Shown: piece by piece, positions 33,625-43,587 of the stretch
How positions within the stretch are numbered: the first letter of the stretch is position 1
How the letters are laid out: every line of letters starts with the position of its first letter
Assembly: GCF_035634895.1 (NCBI RefSeq)
Contig: NZ_DASQCC010000234.1
Span: 5,853-69,852 of the forward strand
Length of the DNA stretch: 64,000 bases
Reading direction: 5' to 3'
Source: Actinophytocola sp035634895
GTDB taxonomy: Bacteria; Actinomycetota; Actinomycetes; Mycobacteriales; Pseudonocardiaceae
Program-made: the position numbers and the translations under genes
Notes under the pieces: generated by a model
Told to the model about the DNA's origin: nothing
What the model saw: only the letters and a program-made list of their open reading frames with translations
Databases searched by the model: none

Positions 33625-36429
33625 TCAGTCGGACTCCGCGACTCGGCGCGTGAGGTCCACTCTGGACCGGACGTGGAGTTTCGCGAAGGCGCGCGACAGG
33701 TGGGTCTCCACGGTCTTGTGGCTCAGGTACAGGCGTTCGGCGACCTCGCGGTTGGTCAGCCCCGCCGCCACGAGGTCGACGACCTCCCGCTCCCGCGCGG
33801 TGAGCGTCGCGAGCCCGTTCTCCGTGCTGCGGCGGGGTCTCGGCGCGCGGCCGGCGAACCGGCGTTCGTCCCTCGCGACCTCACCGGCGAGCCAGTCGGC
33901 GGAGGTCGCCGAGAACAGCGCCTTCGCGCGGCCGAGTTCGCCGCGCGCCGCCGCGCGCCGACCGCCGCGCGCGTGCAGGACGGCCAGGAGCCGCCGGGCG
34001 ATGCCCTCCTCCACCGGCGACCCGGCCTCGGCGAACCCCCGCACGGCGGCGCTCGCGTGCTCGGTGGCCGCGCCGAGGTCGTCCTCGGCGTCGAGCACCA
34101 CGGCGTGGGCGTGGTGCGCCGCGCCGAGGTGGTGGGCGAGACCCGACCGCCGCGCGTGCCGCAACGCCTCGCCGGCCGCGTGCCGGCCCTCGTCCGGATG
34201 ACGGAGTGCCGCGCTCGCCACGGCACGCAGTGCCCACCGGTAGGACGCGGCGGTCGCGTCCTCGACGTGCTCACCGGCCAGCTCGGCGAGGCACCGCTCC
34301 TCGTCGCCGGCGCCGAGGTGCACCTCGGCGAGGCTGATCCGCGCGAGGTCGGACCACCACCCGCCGCCCGGCCGGCCCGCCGCGGCTACCTCGGCGGCCA
34401 GCGCCAGCGCGGCGCGGGGGCCGTGCCGCCACAGGGTCGGGCGCAGCCGGACGATGTCGGCCATGGCGGCCGCCTCGGTGGCTCTCATGATGGTCGCGCA
34501 CTCACGCGCCTCGTCCGCGGCGGCCAGTGCCTCGGGCAGCTGCCCGAGGCGGGTGCGCAGGAACGTGTCGACGATCAACAGGTACGGCAGGGTGTGTGCG
34601 AGACCGTTGCTCCTGGCGAGCGCGAGCGCACGGCGGATGTGGCGCTCGGCCCGATCGTGGTGGCGCAGGTGGAGCTCGACCCAGACCAGCGGTGCGACGG
34701 TGCCGAGCTCGGGGAGCAGCGCGGCGTCCGGCGCGGCGTCCACCAGCCAGCCCGCCCTGGCGATGTGCGTGCCGGCGGGCGCGGTCTCGGCGCGCTGCAG
34801 AAGTCCCAGCGCCAGCACGGCGTGCGCCGACGCCGCGAGGCCCGTGTTCCCGGTGCCGGCGACCGCCTCGAGCGCGCGGCCCGCGTGCCGGCACACGTCC
34901 GCCGCGTCGTGTCGAAGCAGGTCGACACCGGACAGCTCGAGCAGGGCCTGCGCGACCCGCTCACCCCGTGGCGGCAACCGGTCGAGCTCGCTCGTGAGCA
35001 ACGCTGTGGCCTCGTCCAGCTTGCCGAGCAGCCGGTAGACCACCGCGCAGAATGTCACCGCCTCGGCGCGCTGCGGCCCGTCCGCCTGGATCACCTCGTG
35101 CAGCAGCAGCCGGCTCTCCGCGAGCTCACCGCTGAAGCCGAGCGCTCTCGCGAGCAGCATCAGCAGCTCGAGGCGGCGGTCGGCGAACTCGGCGCGGTCC
35201 GGGACGAGCTGCAGCGCGCGGCGCGCCAGCCTGGCCGCCATCGCCGGGGCGGTGTGACGGGTCGCGGTGGCCGCGTCGACGAGCGTCGCCACCGCCACCT
35301 CGTCACCCGGCCGCGCGGACCGCTCGGTGTGGTGCGCGAGCGCCAGCACAGGCCCGCGGCGGTCCCTCAGGTATCCCGCGGCGCGGCGGTGGGCACCGGT
35401 GCGCCACGCGGGCGGGGCGAGCCAGTAGGCCGCGGCGCGGACGAGCGGGTGGCGGAAACGCAGGCGCGGTCCCTCCGGCGCCATCACCCCCGCCCCGCTC
35501 AGGGTGTCGAAGGCCGTCGCGGCGGCCTCGTCCGACAGCTCGGCGACGACCGTGACGAGGTCGCGGTCGGCCGGGTCCCCCGCCACTGCCGCGGCCTGCG
35601 CGACGAGGCCGGACACCGGGTCGAGCGTCGCCAGTTCGGCACCAAGCACGTCGAGCAGGACCTGTTCGGGCACCGCGCGGTCGTCGACGGCCTGCTCGGC
35701 GAGCACGGTCAGCGTCTGCTCGTCGGTGTCGGCGAGCGCGCGGAGGTACAGCGGGTTGCCCCGGGTCGCGCGGTGCAGCAGCGCCCGCCGCCGCGCCGGC
35801 TCCTCGGGATACAGCGCGGCCACGTCCGCGGGCCCGAGCGGGTCGAGCACCAGCTGTGTCGCAGCCGGATCCAACCGGGCCAACGCGTCCGCCAGGCCGG
35901 GCGGCGGCTGGGCGGTCCGGTAGGCGAGGGCGACCAGCACCGCCGCCCTCGGCGGCCGCCGCAGCAGGAACTCGATCAGCTCGAGCGACGCCTGGTCGGC
36001 CCAGTGCAGGTCGTCGAGCACGAGGACGGTGCCGGATTCGCCGGCCCGCCACTCCAGCAGTCGGCGCACACCGCGGAACAGGCGGTACCGGTCCAGCTCG
36101 GCCGTGCCGCCCCCGGTCACCGCGGTCAGGATGTCGAGCTCGGCGGACGCGTGGTGTATCGCGGCCAGCCGCTCGAAGGCGTCGGCGAAGATGGCGAAGG
36201 GCAGACCCCGCTCGAACTCCGTCGCCCGGCCGCGGTTCACCGTGAGGCCGCGGTGTTCGGCACGCTCGGCGAGCGCGGTGAGCAGCGCCGTCTTGCCGAC
36301 ACCTGGCTCACCGCGGATCGCCATCGCCCGGAACGCGCCGCCGGCGACCTCGGACAACACCACGTCGACGCGCGCGAGCTCCTGGCCCCGGCCGACCAGC
36401 TCGCCGGCCCGGGCTCCGGCAACGGCCAT
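33625..36429 (-). CDS. LuxR-family LAL regulator (STAND ATPase)
   Basis: The protein is 934 aa from ATG 36429 (MAVAGARAGE), five bases after GAAGGG. It has an N-terminal AAA/STAND ATPase with Walker A GEPGVGKT (40-47) and Walker B TVLVLDDLHWAD (about 135-146), a long TPR-like helical middle (about 370-860), and a C-terminal LuxR helix-turn-helix (LTAREREVVDLVAAGLTNRE, about 872-934). This is the large ATP-binding LuxR (MalT/PikD-like) class that activates secondary-metabolite or sugar genes. It is divergent from the SARP-nSTAND gene across 157 bp, so one may control the other. Confidence 0.92.
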   Translation of the reverse strand: MAVAGARAGELVGRGQELARVDVVLSEVAGGAFRAMAIRGEPGVGKTALLTALAERAEHRGLTVNRGRATEFERGLPFAIFADAFERLAAIHHASAELDILTAVTGGGTAELDRYRLFRGVRRLLEWRAGESGTVLVLDDLHWADQASLELIEFLLRRPPRAAVLVALAYRTAQPPPGLADALARLDPAATQLVLDPLGPADVAALYPEEPARRRALLHRATRGNPLYLRALADTDEQTLTVLAEQAVDDRAVPEQVLLDVLGAELATLDPVSGLVAQAAAVAGDPADRDLVTVVAELSDEAAATAFDTLSGAGVMAPEGPRLRFRHPLVRAAAYWLAPPAWRTGAHRRAAGYLRDRRGPVLALAHHTERSARPGDEVAVATLVDAATATRHTAPAMAARLARRALQLVPDRAEFADRRLELLMLLARALGFSGELAESRLLLHEVIQADGPQRAEAVTFCAVVYRLLGKLDEATALLTSELDRLPPRGERVAQALLELSGVDLLRHDAADVCRHAGRALEAVAGTGNTGLAASAHAVLALGLLQRAETAPAGTHIARAGWLVDAAPDAALLPELGTVAPLVWVELHLRHHDRAERHIRRALALARSNGLAHTLPYLLIVDTFLRTRLGQLPEALAAADEARECATIMRATEAAAMADIVRLRPTLWRHGPRAALALAAEVAAAGRPGGGWWSDLARISLAEVHLGAGDEERCLAELAGEHVEDATAASYRWALRAVASAALRHPDEGRHAAGEALRHARRSGLAHHLGAAHHAHAVVLDAEDDLGAATEHASAAVRGFAEAGSPVEEGIARRLLAVLHARGGRRAAARGELGRAKALFSATSADWLAGEVARDERRFAGRAPRPRRSTENGLATLTAREREVVDLVAAGLTNREVAERLYLSHKTVETHLSRAFAKLHVRSRVDLTRRVAESD

Positions 36430-36586
36430 CCTCACCCTTCGACGCCCGACCAGTCCGCCTGTGCGGTAAGCGAGATCGCCAACCGAGGTTACCCGGATGT
36501 CAGGGTACGGGGTCCGGCACTCACCCGATCCTCTCCGGCCTCGCCGTCCGGTATTCCTTTCACAGGACCGGATGTGGTGATGACCG

Positions 36587-39500
36587 ATGGAGTTCCGCGT
36601 ACTGGGACCGCTCGAGGTCCTCAGGGACTCGCGACCCGTCGAGCTGGGCGCCGGCAAGCAACGCGCGCTCCTGGCGGTGCTGATCTGCCACCGCAACACC
36701 CCGGTGCCGAGCGAACGGCTCGTCGACGCGCTCTGGGGCTCCACACCGCCGCGGACGGCCGCCGACAACCTGCGGGTGTACGTCTACCACCTGCGCCGAG
36801 CGCTCGGCGACGGGAACCGGATCACCCGTCACCACCACGGTTACGCTGCGCTGGTGGCGCCGGGCGAGCTGGACGTGGACCGTTTTGTCGAACTCACCGG
36901 ACAGGGTCGGCAGGCCCACGACCACCTGACGGCCGCGGCGAAGTTCCGCCAGGCACTGGAACTGTGGCGCGGCACGCCGTACGTGGACGTGGACGTGACC
37001 GGTGCCACGGCGCTGCACGAGGAGGTCCGCAGGCTCGAGGAGCAGCGGCAGGCGGTGCTGGAGCTGCGCGTCGACGCCGACCTCGCCGCCGGCCGGCACA
37101 CCGAGCTCGTCGCCGAGCTGCCCGGCCTCGCCGCGCGGTATCCCCTGCGGGAACGCCTCCACACCCAGCTGATGCTCGCCCTCGACGGCGCCGGGCGCCG
37201 TGCCGAGGCGTTGGAGGTATTCAACCGGCTGCGCGCGCGGCTGGCGGACGAGCTGGGGCTGGACCCGAGCGAGCGGTCGTGGCGCGTCCAGTCCGCGATC
37301 CTGCGGGGTGACGCGTCCGTCGAGCCGCCGGCCGACGACCACGACGGCCGGCCGGCCGAGCACGCGGTCTGCCCCTATCCCGGCCTGGTCCCGTTCGACG
37401 TGGCAGACGCCCCGTTGTTCTTCGGCCGGGAGCGCCTGCTGGCGGAGGGCATGGCCCGACTGGTGACGCACCGCCTGCTCGCCGTGGTCGGCCCGTCCGG
37501 CAGCGGCAAGTCCTCGCTCGCCCGCGCCGGTCTCCTCGCCAGGCTCGCGCGGGACCACGAGACGGCCGTCCGCCGACCGGGCGCGCACCCCGGCACGCGA
37601 CTGCCCGCACGCCTCACCGAACGGGGCGCGCCGTTCGTCCTGCTCGTCGACCAGTGCGAGGAGGCGTTCACCGAGTGCACCGACGCCGAGGAGCGCGCGC
37701 GGTTCTTCGATGCGCTCACCTCGGCGGCGGCCGACCCGGCCCGACACGTGCTGGTCATCGTGGTCCTCAGGGCCGACTACTACGGGCACTGCGCGGCCCA
37801 TCCCGCGCTCGCCGAGGCGCTCGGACGGGCGCAGGTGCTCGTGGGTCCGATGGGTGAGGCCGAGCTGCGGCGGGTCATCGAGCGACCGGCCGCGCTCACC
37901 GGCCTGCGGGTGGCCGACGGGCTCAGCGACGCGCTCGTGGCCGATGTCGCGGGCCGGTCGGGCGCGCTTCCGCTGCTCGCCACGGCACTGCGCGAGCTGT
38001 GGGAACGCGGCCACGACGGCCTGCTCACCCTCGACGGCTACGTCGCGACCGGCGGTGTGCATGGCGCGGTGGCGAGGCTCGCGGAACGCGCGTACCAGGA
38101 GCTGTCCCCGGCCCGACGGGCCGTCGCCCGCCGCGTCCTGCTCCGGCTCGCCGCACCGGGCGACGGGGACACGATGGTGCGGCGCAGGGCTCCCCGCGCG
38201 GAGCTGGCCGCCCTGGGCGGCGGAGACCTCGACGCGGTGCTGCGGACGCTGACCGCGCACCGCCTGGTCAACGTCGACGACGGGGCGGTGGAGATCGCGC
38301 ACGAGGCGGTGCTGGCGGAGTGGCCCCGGTTGCGGGAGTGGCTGACCGAGGACCTCGCCGGCCTCCGCCTGCACCGCGCGCTCACCGCCGCCGCGACCGC
38401 GTGGGCCTCGGGTGGCCACGCCCAGGAGGACCTGCTTCGGGGTGTGCGCCTCGCCGCCGCGGTGGAGTGGGCGGAGCCGAGGACCGCGGAGCTGACGACC
38501 GTGGAGACCGACTTCCTTACCGCCAGCCGGGCGGCGGCGGATCGGGCGGCCAGCGCGGCGCGGGCCCGCGCGCTGGCCCAGTCCCGCGCGAACCGCAGGC
38601 TGCGCCGCCTGGTCGTCGCGCTCGTCGCCGCGCTCGTCGGTACCGTCGCCGCGGGTGGCGCCGCGTTGGTGCAGCGTGACCGAGCGGAGGAACGGAGCCG
38701 CGCGGCGCACAGCCGGGAGCTCGCCGCCAGGTCGGCGTCGGAAGGTGACCTGGACCGGGCACTGCTGCTGGCCGTCGCCGCGACCCGGGTCGACGACTCC
38801 CCCGCCGCCGACGGCGCGCTGCTGTCCGCGCTGGTCCGGGCCGACTACCTCAGCGCGGTCACGCTGCTGCCGGTGTCGGTGGTTGGCACGGCGCTCGCGC
38901 CCGGTGACCGGTTCCTCTACGCGAGCGGCTTCGACGGCACTGTGCTGCGGGTCGACCTCGCCACCCGCGAGAGCGAGGTGCTGGATCGCGTCGCGGCCTC
39001 GTCGCTAGGCCGACCGGCGATCAGCCCCGACGGCCGAACCCTCGCGGTGAGCGCCATCGACTCCGGTCACGCCCGCGTGCTGTTCTGGGACCTGGCGACG
39101 GGGCGGCGGATCGGTGCGCACCCGATCGGCACCCAGCTGGCGGTGGCGACGGCGTGGCGCGCGGATGGCCGAGTGGTGGCGCTCACCGTGCCGGACGAGA
39201 TCGTCCTGATCGACGTGACCGACCCGGGGTGGGAGCGCCGTATCCCGTTCCCCGGCCTGGCCACGTCCCACGCCGCCGACCTGGAGTTCACCGCGGCCGG
39301 CCTGGTCGCCGCCAGCTCGTTCGCGACGGCGGTGTTCGACCCCGGCACGGGGGTGGCGCTGCACCGCACGGAGGTCGGCGGCCCGCTCGCGTTGTCCCCG
39401 GCCGGTGACACGGTGTTCCTGGGCGGCGGAGGCACCCTGACCCCGGCGGTGCTCGACCTCGCCACGGGCGGGATCCGCGTCAGGCTCGACCCGCTGCCGT

Positions 39501-40717
39501 CGCTGGTGTCCGAGATCGGCTGGCGCGGCGACGAGCTCGTCGCCGCGAGTCTCGACCTCGTCGTGCGGGTGTGGGACGCGCACCAGCCCGCGGTCCCGCC
39601 CACCACGCTCCGCGGGCACACGGCGAACATCACGGGCTTGGCGTTCGCCACCGACGGCAGGACCCTGCACACCGCGGGTCTCGACCAACGGGTGCTCACC
39701 TGGGACCTGTCGGGCGACCACCGGTTCCGGCACACCGTCGACACCGGGATCACCACGATCGACCCACTGCCGTCGAGCCTCCACCCCGACGGCTCACTCG
39801 TCGCGATCGCCGTCCACGCCGACCAGGTGGCCCTCCACGACACCGCCACCGGCAGACTGGTCGGCACGCTCACCGCCGTCGAGAACACCCGTATCACCGC
39901 GCTGGCCTTCAGTCCGGACGGTTCGACCCTGGTCGCCGGCGACACTGCCGGACTCGTGTGGCGCTGGGACGTCCCCCACCGCCGGCCGCTCGGCGAGCCG
40001 TGGCGAACCGGCGGCCAGCCCCTGCGCCTACTGCGGTTCTCCCCGGACAGCACGACGCTGCTCACCAGCGACCTGCGGACCGGAGCACACCTGTGGCGTG
40101 TCGACGCCGGCCGGCACGTCCATCGGCTGCCGGGCCCGGCACAACTCGTGGACGCACTGTTCGTCGGCCCGTCCCTCGTGGCCATCGCGGGCCGGGACGG
40201 CGAGGTCCACCTGGTGCACGTCACCGAGAACAGGCCCCGCCCGGCCTGGCGGATCCCCTTGCCCAGCAGGGCCAACCACCTCGTCGCGGCCGGCGACCGC
40301 CTGCTCGCCACCGACGTCAGCGGCCGACTGCACGGCTGGAACCTCACCACGCGCCGGGAGCTGTGGCCGGCCCGCCGCATACCCGGCGGAGTCGCCAGCA
40401 CGCTCTCGATGGACCGTCGAGGTACCCGGGTGGCCGTGTCGGCGGCCGGCGCCGCGGTCCACCTGTGGGACGTCACGACCGGACGCCGGGTCGCCGACCT
40501 CCCCCAACCCCAGGTGATCCCCGCGAAGACCACCTTCGACCAGGACGGCCGACGACTACTCGTCATGGGCGACAGCGGCACCCTCGTGAACTGGGACCTC
40601 GACCCGGAGTCCTGGCGCAGAGTCGCCTGCGCCATCGTCGACCGCGAACTCACCCCCGTCGAATGGGCGGAACTGGGCATCCCCGCACCGGACACCCTCC
40701 TGTGCGATGGCCGCTGA
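36587..40717 (+). CDS. SARP-nSTAND-TM-WD40 fusion regulator
   Basis: The protein is 1376 aa; ATG 36587 has only a weak ribosome site. Domains are an OmpR-like winged helix (1-92), BTAD (96-242), an nSTAND1 NTPase entered by CPYPGLVPF with Walker A GPSGSGKSS (302-310) and Walker B FVLLVDQCEEAF (about 349-360), a coiled Arg/Ala segment, one membrane helix (about 675-698; VVALVAALVGTVAAGGAALV), and a C-terminal WD40-like beta-propeller region (about 740-1370) ending in a Cys-containing tail. The DNA-binding part would be cytosolic; the membrane helix would place the propeller across or at the membrane as a sensor. Its nSTAND and propeller resemble the protein at 53277, but the output domain differs. 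Ligand and targets are unknown. Confidence 0.88.
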   Translation: MEFRVLGPLEVLRDSRPVELGAGKQRALLAVLICHRNTPVPSERLVDALWGSTPPRTAADNLRVYVYHLRRALGDGNRITRHHHGYAALVAPGELDVDRFVELTGQGRQAHDHLTAAAKFRQALELWRGTPYVDVDVTGATALHEEVRRLEEQRQAVLELRVDADLAAGRHTELVAELPGLAARYPLRERLHTQLMLALDGAGRRAEALEVFNRLRARLADELGLDPSERSWRVQSAILRGDASVEPPADDHDGRPAEHAVCPYPGLVPFDVADAPLFFGRERLLAEGMARLVTHRLLAVVGPSGSGKSSLARAGLLARLARDHETAVRRPGAHPGTRLPARLTERGAPFVLLVDQCEEAFTECTDAEERARFFDALTSAAADPARHVLVIVVLRADYYGHCAAHPALAEALGRAQVLVGPMGEAELRRVIERPAALTGLRVADGLSDALVADVAGRSGALPLLATALRELWERGHDGLLTLDGYVATGGVHGAVARLAERAYQELSPARRAVARRVLLRLAAPGDGDTMVRRRAPRAELAALGGGDLDAVLRTLTAHRLVNVDDGAVEIAHEAVLAEWPRLREWLTEDLAGLRLHRALTAAATAWASGGHAQEDLLRGVRLAAAVEWAEPRTAELTTVETDFLTASRAAADRAASAARARALAQSRANRRLRRLVVALVAALVGTVAAGGAALVQRDRAEERSRAAHSRELAARSASEGDLDRALLLAVAATRVDDSPAADGALLSALVRADYLSAVTLLPVSVVGTALAPGDRFLYASGFDGTVLRVDLATRESEVLDRVAASSLGRPAISPDGRTLAVSAIDSGHARVLFWDLATGRRIGAHPIGTQLAVATAWRADGRVVALTVPDEIVLIDVTDPGWERRIPFPGLATSHAADLEFTAAGLVAASSFATAVFDPGTGVALHRTEVGGPLALSPAGDTVFLGGGGTLTPAVLDLATGGIRVRLDPLPSLVSEIGWRGDELVAASLDLVVRVWDAHQPAVPPTTLRGHTANITGLAFATDGRTLHTAGLDQRVLTWDLSGDHRFRHTVDTGITTIDPLPSSLHPDGSLVAIAVHADQVALHDTATGRLVGTLTAVENTRITALAFSPDGSTLVAGDTAGLVWRWDVPHRRPLGEPWRTGGQPLRLLRFSPDSTTLLTSDLRTGAHLWRVDAGRHVHRLPGPAQLVDALFVGPSLVAIAGRDGEVHLVHVTENRPRPAWRIPLPSRANHLVAAGDRLLATDVSGRLHGWNLTTRRELWPARRIPGGVASTLSMDRRGTRVAVSAAGAAVHLWDVTTGRRVADLPQPQVIPAKTTFDQDGRRLLVMGDSGTLVNWDLDPESWRRVACAIVDRELTPVEWAELGIPAPDTLLCDGR

Positions 40718-41018
40718 CCACGTGCGGACATTCGTGCTGTCCGCAATCCGCCCGTGCCCCGACGGTCGGCCCGCGGAGACCACCTCACCGTCAGCGGTCA
40801 TTCCGTCCCATGAGCAACGACGCCATCCGCTGAAATTCCACGACTCTTGTGTCCTGATCCGTGGCGGCCTGGACGAAGCGTTGGCGGATGGCGCGGTCGC
40901 CGCAAGGGGTCAGCACGGTCATCGCCCGGGACCGACAACTGCGGGTCGTTCTTCGTGGTCGCGGCACGCTGCCGCGGATAGCGTTCGCCCCATATGTCGC
41001 TTGATGTCTGGGGGAGTG
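40718..41018. other. Intergenic region before secreted repeat protein
   Basis: About 300 bases. A 43-codon minus frame at 40791-40922 is open far upstream as well and has no family signature, so it is not called. No clear promoter boxes or hairpins are seen. Confidence 0.45.
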
Positions 41019-42812
41019 ATGAGACGGGTGATACCGCGTTGTGTGGTGACGCTGGTCGTCGTGGTGCTGGGGATGGCGGGGTTGGTCGTGCCGGCCAGCG
41101 CGGCGAGTGTGGGCATCGAGGGTTTCGTCACCAACGTCAGGACCGGAGCGCCCGTCGCCGGCGCCTGGGTCGAGGCATACAGCTCGGTGACCGGGAACTC
41201 GGGCGGGGCGAACACCGACGCGTCCGGCCACTTCGACCTGTACTGGTTGACGCCGGGCCGGGAGTACCGGATCAAGGTGATCGCCAACGACTACGTCGAG
41301 CAGTGGTCGTTCGGCAAGACGAGTTACGCGGACGCCGACCCGGTCACCTCGCCGGGCACGGCGTCGATCGCGTTGACGCCGCTGGACTACGGCTCGCTCG
41401 CCGGTCGGTTTGTGACCAGTGCCGGCGCCCCGATGCCCGACAGCCTCGTGGAGGTCTACGACCTGAGCCAGAACCGGCTCGACGGGACGAGCACCGACGC
41501 CAACGGGTCGTTCCGGTTCGGTCGCCTGCTTGCGCGCGGCTACAAGCTCCACTTCCGCAGCTCGACAGGAATTCCCCAATGGACGGGCCAGAAACGATCG
41601 TTCGACGCGGCCGAGGTGATCACCGTCGCCCCGGACAACGAGACCACGATGACCGAGACCATGTTCGAAACCGGCAACCTGGAGGTCACGGTCGTCGATG
41701 ACGTCACGGGCGAGCCGGTGGCCGGTGCGACGGTGAACGGCAACGACTGGCAGGACCTCGACGTCAACATCAGCGGTGTCAGCGACACCGACGGGCGGGT
41801 GGTGTTCACGGGCATCATGCCGACGACCTATCGCCTGGCCTCGCAGCCGGACGGCTACCTGTTCAGCACCGTCGAGGAGACGGTGGTGCGCCCCAACGAG
41901 ACCACCACGGTGATCCTGTCGCTGACCGCCAAGACACTGCTGACGATCAGCATGCGGGACGCCCAGACCGGCGCGGCGGTGCCCGGCGCCTGTGTCGTCG
42001 TGCTGGACGAGCAGGCCCGCGGCGTGGTCCAGCCGGAATCGAACTCGGTGTGCGCGGACGCCCAGGGCAACATCCGGCTCGACTACTACTGGCCCGGTCG
42101 GTACCGAGTGTTCGTCTACACGACCGACGGCGTGCACGGCAGCCAGTGGGTCGGTGCCGGCGGCGGCACCGGCGACCTGGCGCAGGCGGCCTGGTTCCAG
42201 CTGGCCAGCCACCAGACCACGGACATGCCGGTCCGGCTGGACCCCGCCGGTTCGATCAGCGGTGTGGTGACCGCGGCCCAGAACGGCGCCCCGGTCTCGG
42301 GCCTCTGCCCGTCGGTGACTCCGGTCGCGACCTGGTCCTTCACCCCGGTCAACACCCGGTGCACCGGGGCGGACGGGCGGTACACCATTGACAACCTCGG
42401 CCCGTACGAGTGGCGGGTCCAGTTCCCCGACTACTCCGGCGCCTATGCCTGGGAATGGTCGGGTGGCGCCGCCGATCGCTTTGCTGCACAAGGCATCGCC
42501 GTGCGACCGGGGCAAGCCGCCACCGCCGACGCCAGCCTGCCGGCCGCCGGGAAGCTGACCGGGCACGTCACCGGTGCCGACATTCCGCTGCAGTTCGTGT
42601 ACGTCGTCGCCGCGAACGCGCGGACCGGTGACTGGGCCGCGCCGGAAGCCAGGATCAGGGCCGGAGCCGAGTACACCCTGTCCGGTCTCGCCACGCAGCA
42701 GGTCAGGCTCGAATACCAGGGCAAGGGCGGCCCGGACGGCGGTCCGCGGCACTACCCGGATCCCGTGGACGTCACCGCGGGCAGCACCGTCGTGCTCGAT
42801 CTGCCGGCCTGA
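41019..42812 (+). CDS. Secreted protein of repeated carboxypeptidase-regulatory-like domains
   Basis: The protein is 597 aa from ATG 41019 close behind GGGGAG; an ATG at 41004 in frame is an alternative. Residues 1-28 are a signal peptide ending ASA. The remainder consists of six to seven beta-sandwich modules of 80-90 residues with the repeating pattern VT..TGxPVxGAxV...TDxxGxFxF..L.PGxYxL, as in CarboxypepD_reg/CnaB-like folds. There is no catalytic domain, sortase signal or membrane anchor, so it is a secreted adhesive or scaffold-like protein. It is transcribed alone and ends in a perfect hairpin. Confidence 0.85.
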   Translation: MRRVIPRCVVTLVVVVLGMAGLVVPASAASVGIEGFVTNVRTGAPVAGAWVEAYSSVTGNSGGANTDASGHFDLYWLTPGREYRIKVIANDYVEQWSFGKTSYADADPVTSPGTASIALTPLDYGSLAGRFVTSAGAPMPDSLVEVYDLSQNRLDGTSTDANGSFRFGRLLARGYKLHFRSSTGIPQWTGQKRSFDAAEVITVAPDNETTMTETMFETGNLEVTVVDDVTGEPVAGATVNGNDWQDLDVNISGVSDTDGRVVFTGIMPTTYRLASQPDGYLFSTVEETVVRPNETTTVILSLTAKTLLTISMRDAQTGAAVPGACVVVLDEQARGVVQPESNSVCADAQGNIRLDYYWPGRYRVFVYTTDGVHGSQWVGAGGGTGDLAQAAWFQLASHQTTDMPVRLDPAGSISGVVTAAQNGAPVSGLCPSVTPVATWSFTPVNTRCTGADGRYTIDNLGPYEWRVQFPDYSGAYAWEWSGGAADRFAAQGIAVRPGQAATADASLPAAGKLTGHVTGADIPLQFVYVVAANARTGDWAAPEARIRAGAEYTLSGLATQQVRLEYQGKGGPDGGPRHYPDPVDVTAGSTVVLDLPA

Positions 42813-42822
42813 CCGAGGACCG

Positions 42823-42858
42823 TGCCTGCCACGCCGTGCGAGTACAGCGTGGCAGGCA
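42823..42858 (+). terminator. Hairpin after secreted repeat protein
   Basis: TGCCTGCCACGC and GCGTGGCAGGCA pair perfectly around a 12-base loop, 11 bases after the stop codon. Confidence 0.85.
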
Positions 42859-42921
42859 TCCCGACCGTCACGCGCACATGAGCAGCCCCGCAGGTCCAGC
42901 AGACCTGGGCGCCGGCGCGGC

Positions 42922-43440
42922 GTGAAGTGGGAGGACCACGTCGATCTCGAAGCGGACCCGCCGACGATCATCGCGGGCGAGAACACCCGCACGATCGTGT
43001 GGGGCGACGAGGGTGGCGAGGTCGAAGAGAAGGGCGGGAAGACCGAGAACCGGGACCGCACGCTGCCTCTCCCCCTTCGAGCCGCCGCCGCGCTGCGCAC
43101 GTTCAAGGCGCGGCAGGCGAAGGAGCGCCTCGCCGCCGGTGAGGCGTACGAGGCCAGCGGCTATGTAGTCGTTGACGAGCTCGGGCGGGCGGTCCGCACG
43201 GACTGGCTCCGGCGACGGGCGTACGAACTGATGGACGCGGCCGGTGTGCGCCGAGTGCGGCTATACGACGCGCGGCACGCGTGCCTGACGTTCCTGCGGA
43301 TGTCCGGCGTGCCGGGGCCGATCGTGTCGGCGTGGGCGGGTCACGGCGACCTGACCATCGCAGACCGGGTGTACGTGCACCCATCGGCGGAAGACCTCCG
43401 GCAGGCGAGCGCCGTGCTCGAGGGACTCCTCGGAAGCTAG
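42922..43440 (+). pseudogene. Tyrosine-recombinase integrase, N-terminus missing
   Basis: The 172-codon frame encodes the C-terminal catalytic half of a phage/ICE integrase: WEDHVDL strand, box II RLYDARHACLTF (Arg and His), WAGHGDL (third His) and the nucleophile Tyr in RVYVHP. The N-terminal arm-binding and core-binding domains and the first catalytic Arg (normally just before the WED strand) are absent, because the frame begins directly after unrelated sequence. The stop lies 102 bp before a tRNA-Pro 3'-end copy, the usual position of an integrase beside its att site. It is not expected to be active. Confidence 0.85.
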
Positions 43441-43454
43441 ATCAACTTCATAGC

Positions 43455-43471
43455 GTGAGATTTTGTGAGAT
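43455..43471. repeat. GTGAGAT direct pair between integrase and att copy
   Basis: GTGAGAT occurs twice with a 10-bp period, 72 bp from the att core. A GTGAGAC pair with an 11-bp period lies on the opposite side of the second att copy (60014-60031). These are candidate arm-type integrase sites. Confidence 0.5.
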
Positions 43472-43491
43472 CCGAAGGCCCCGAACATGAC

Positions 43492-43528
43492 TCAGGGCCC
43501 CTCTCGCGGATCACGAAAGAGGCCCTGA
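43492..43528. terminator. Hairpin between integrase and att copy
   Basis: TCAGGGCC and TCT pair with AGA and GGCCCTGA around a loop, with a two-base bulge. It can terminate the integrase transcript and, on the other strand, a transcript passing through the tRNA end. Confidence 0.6.
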
Positions 43529-43542
43529 CCTGCGCAAATGTC

Positions 43543-43587
43543 GGTCGGGCTGACAGGATTTGAACCTGCGACCCCTCGACCCCCCAG
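43543..43587 (-). other. att copy 1: 3' half of tRNA-Pro(GGG)
   Basis: On the minus strand the block runs from the anticodon loop (CTGGGG) through the variable region and T-arm (GCAGGTTCAAATCCTGT) to the acceptor end CAGCCCGACC. The D-arm and 5' acceptor strand are absent, so this is not a functional tRNA. It matches the block at 59865 except for one substitution and one extra base. Duplicated tRNA 3' ends beside an integrase are the signature of site-specific integration; pSAM2-like actinomycete elements use tRNA-Pro. Confidence 0.85.

Noticed and set aside
40791..40922. Possible 43-residue minus-strand small protein
   Set aside because: The frame is open for more than 2 kb upstream and there is no good ribosome site or known family.
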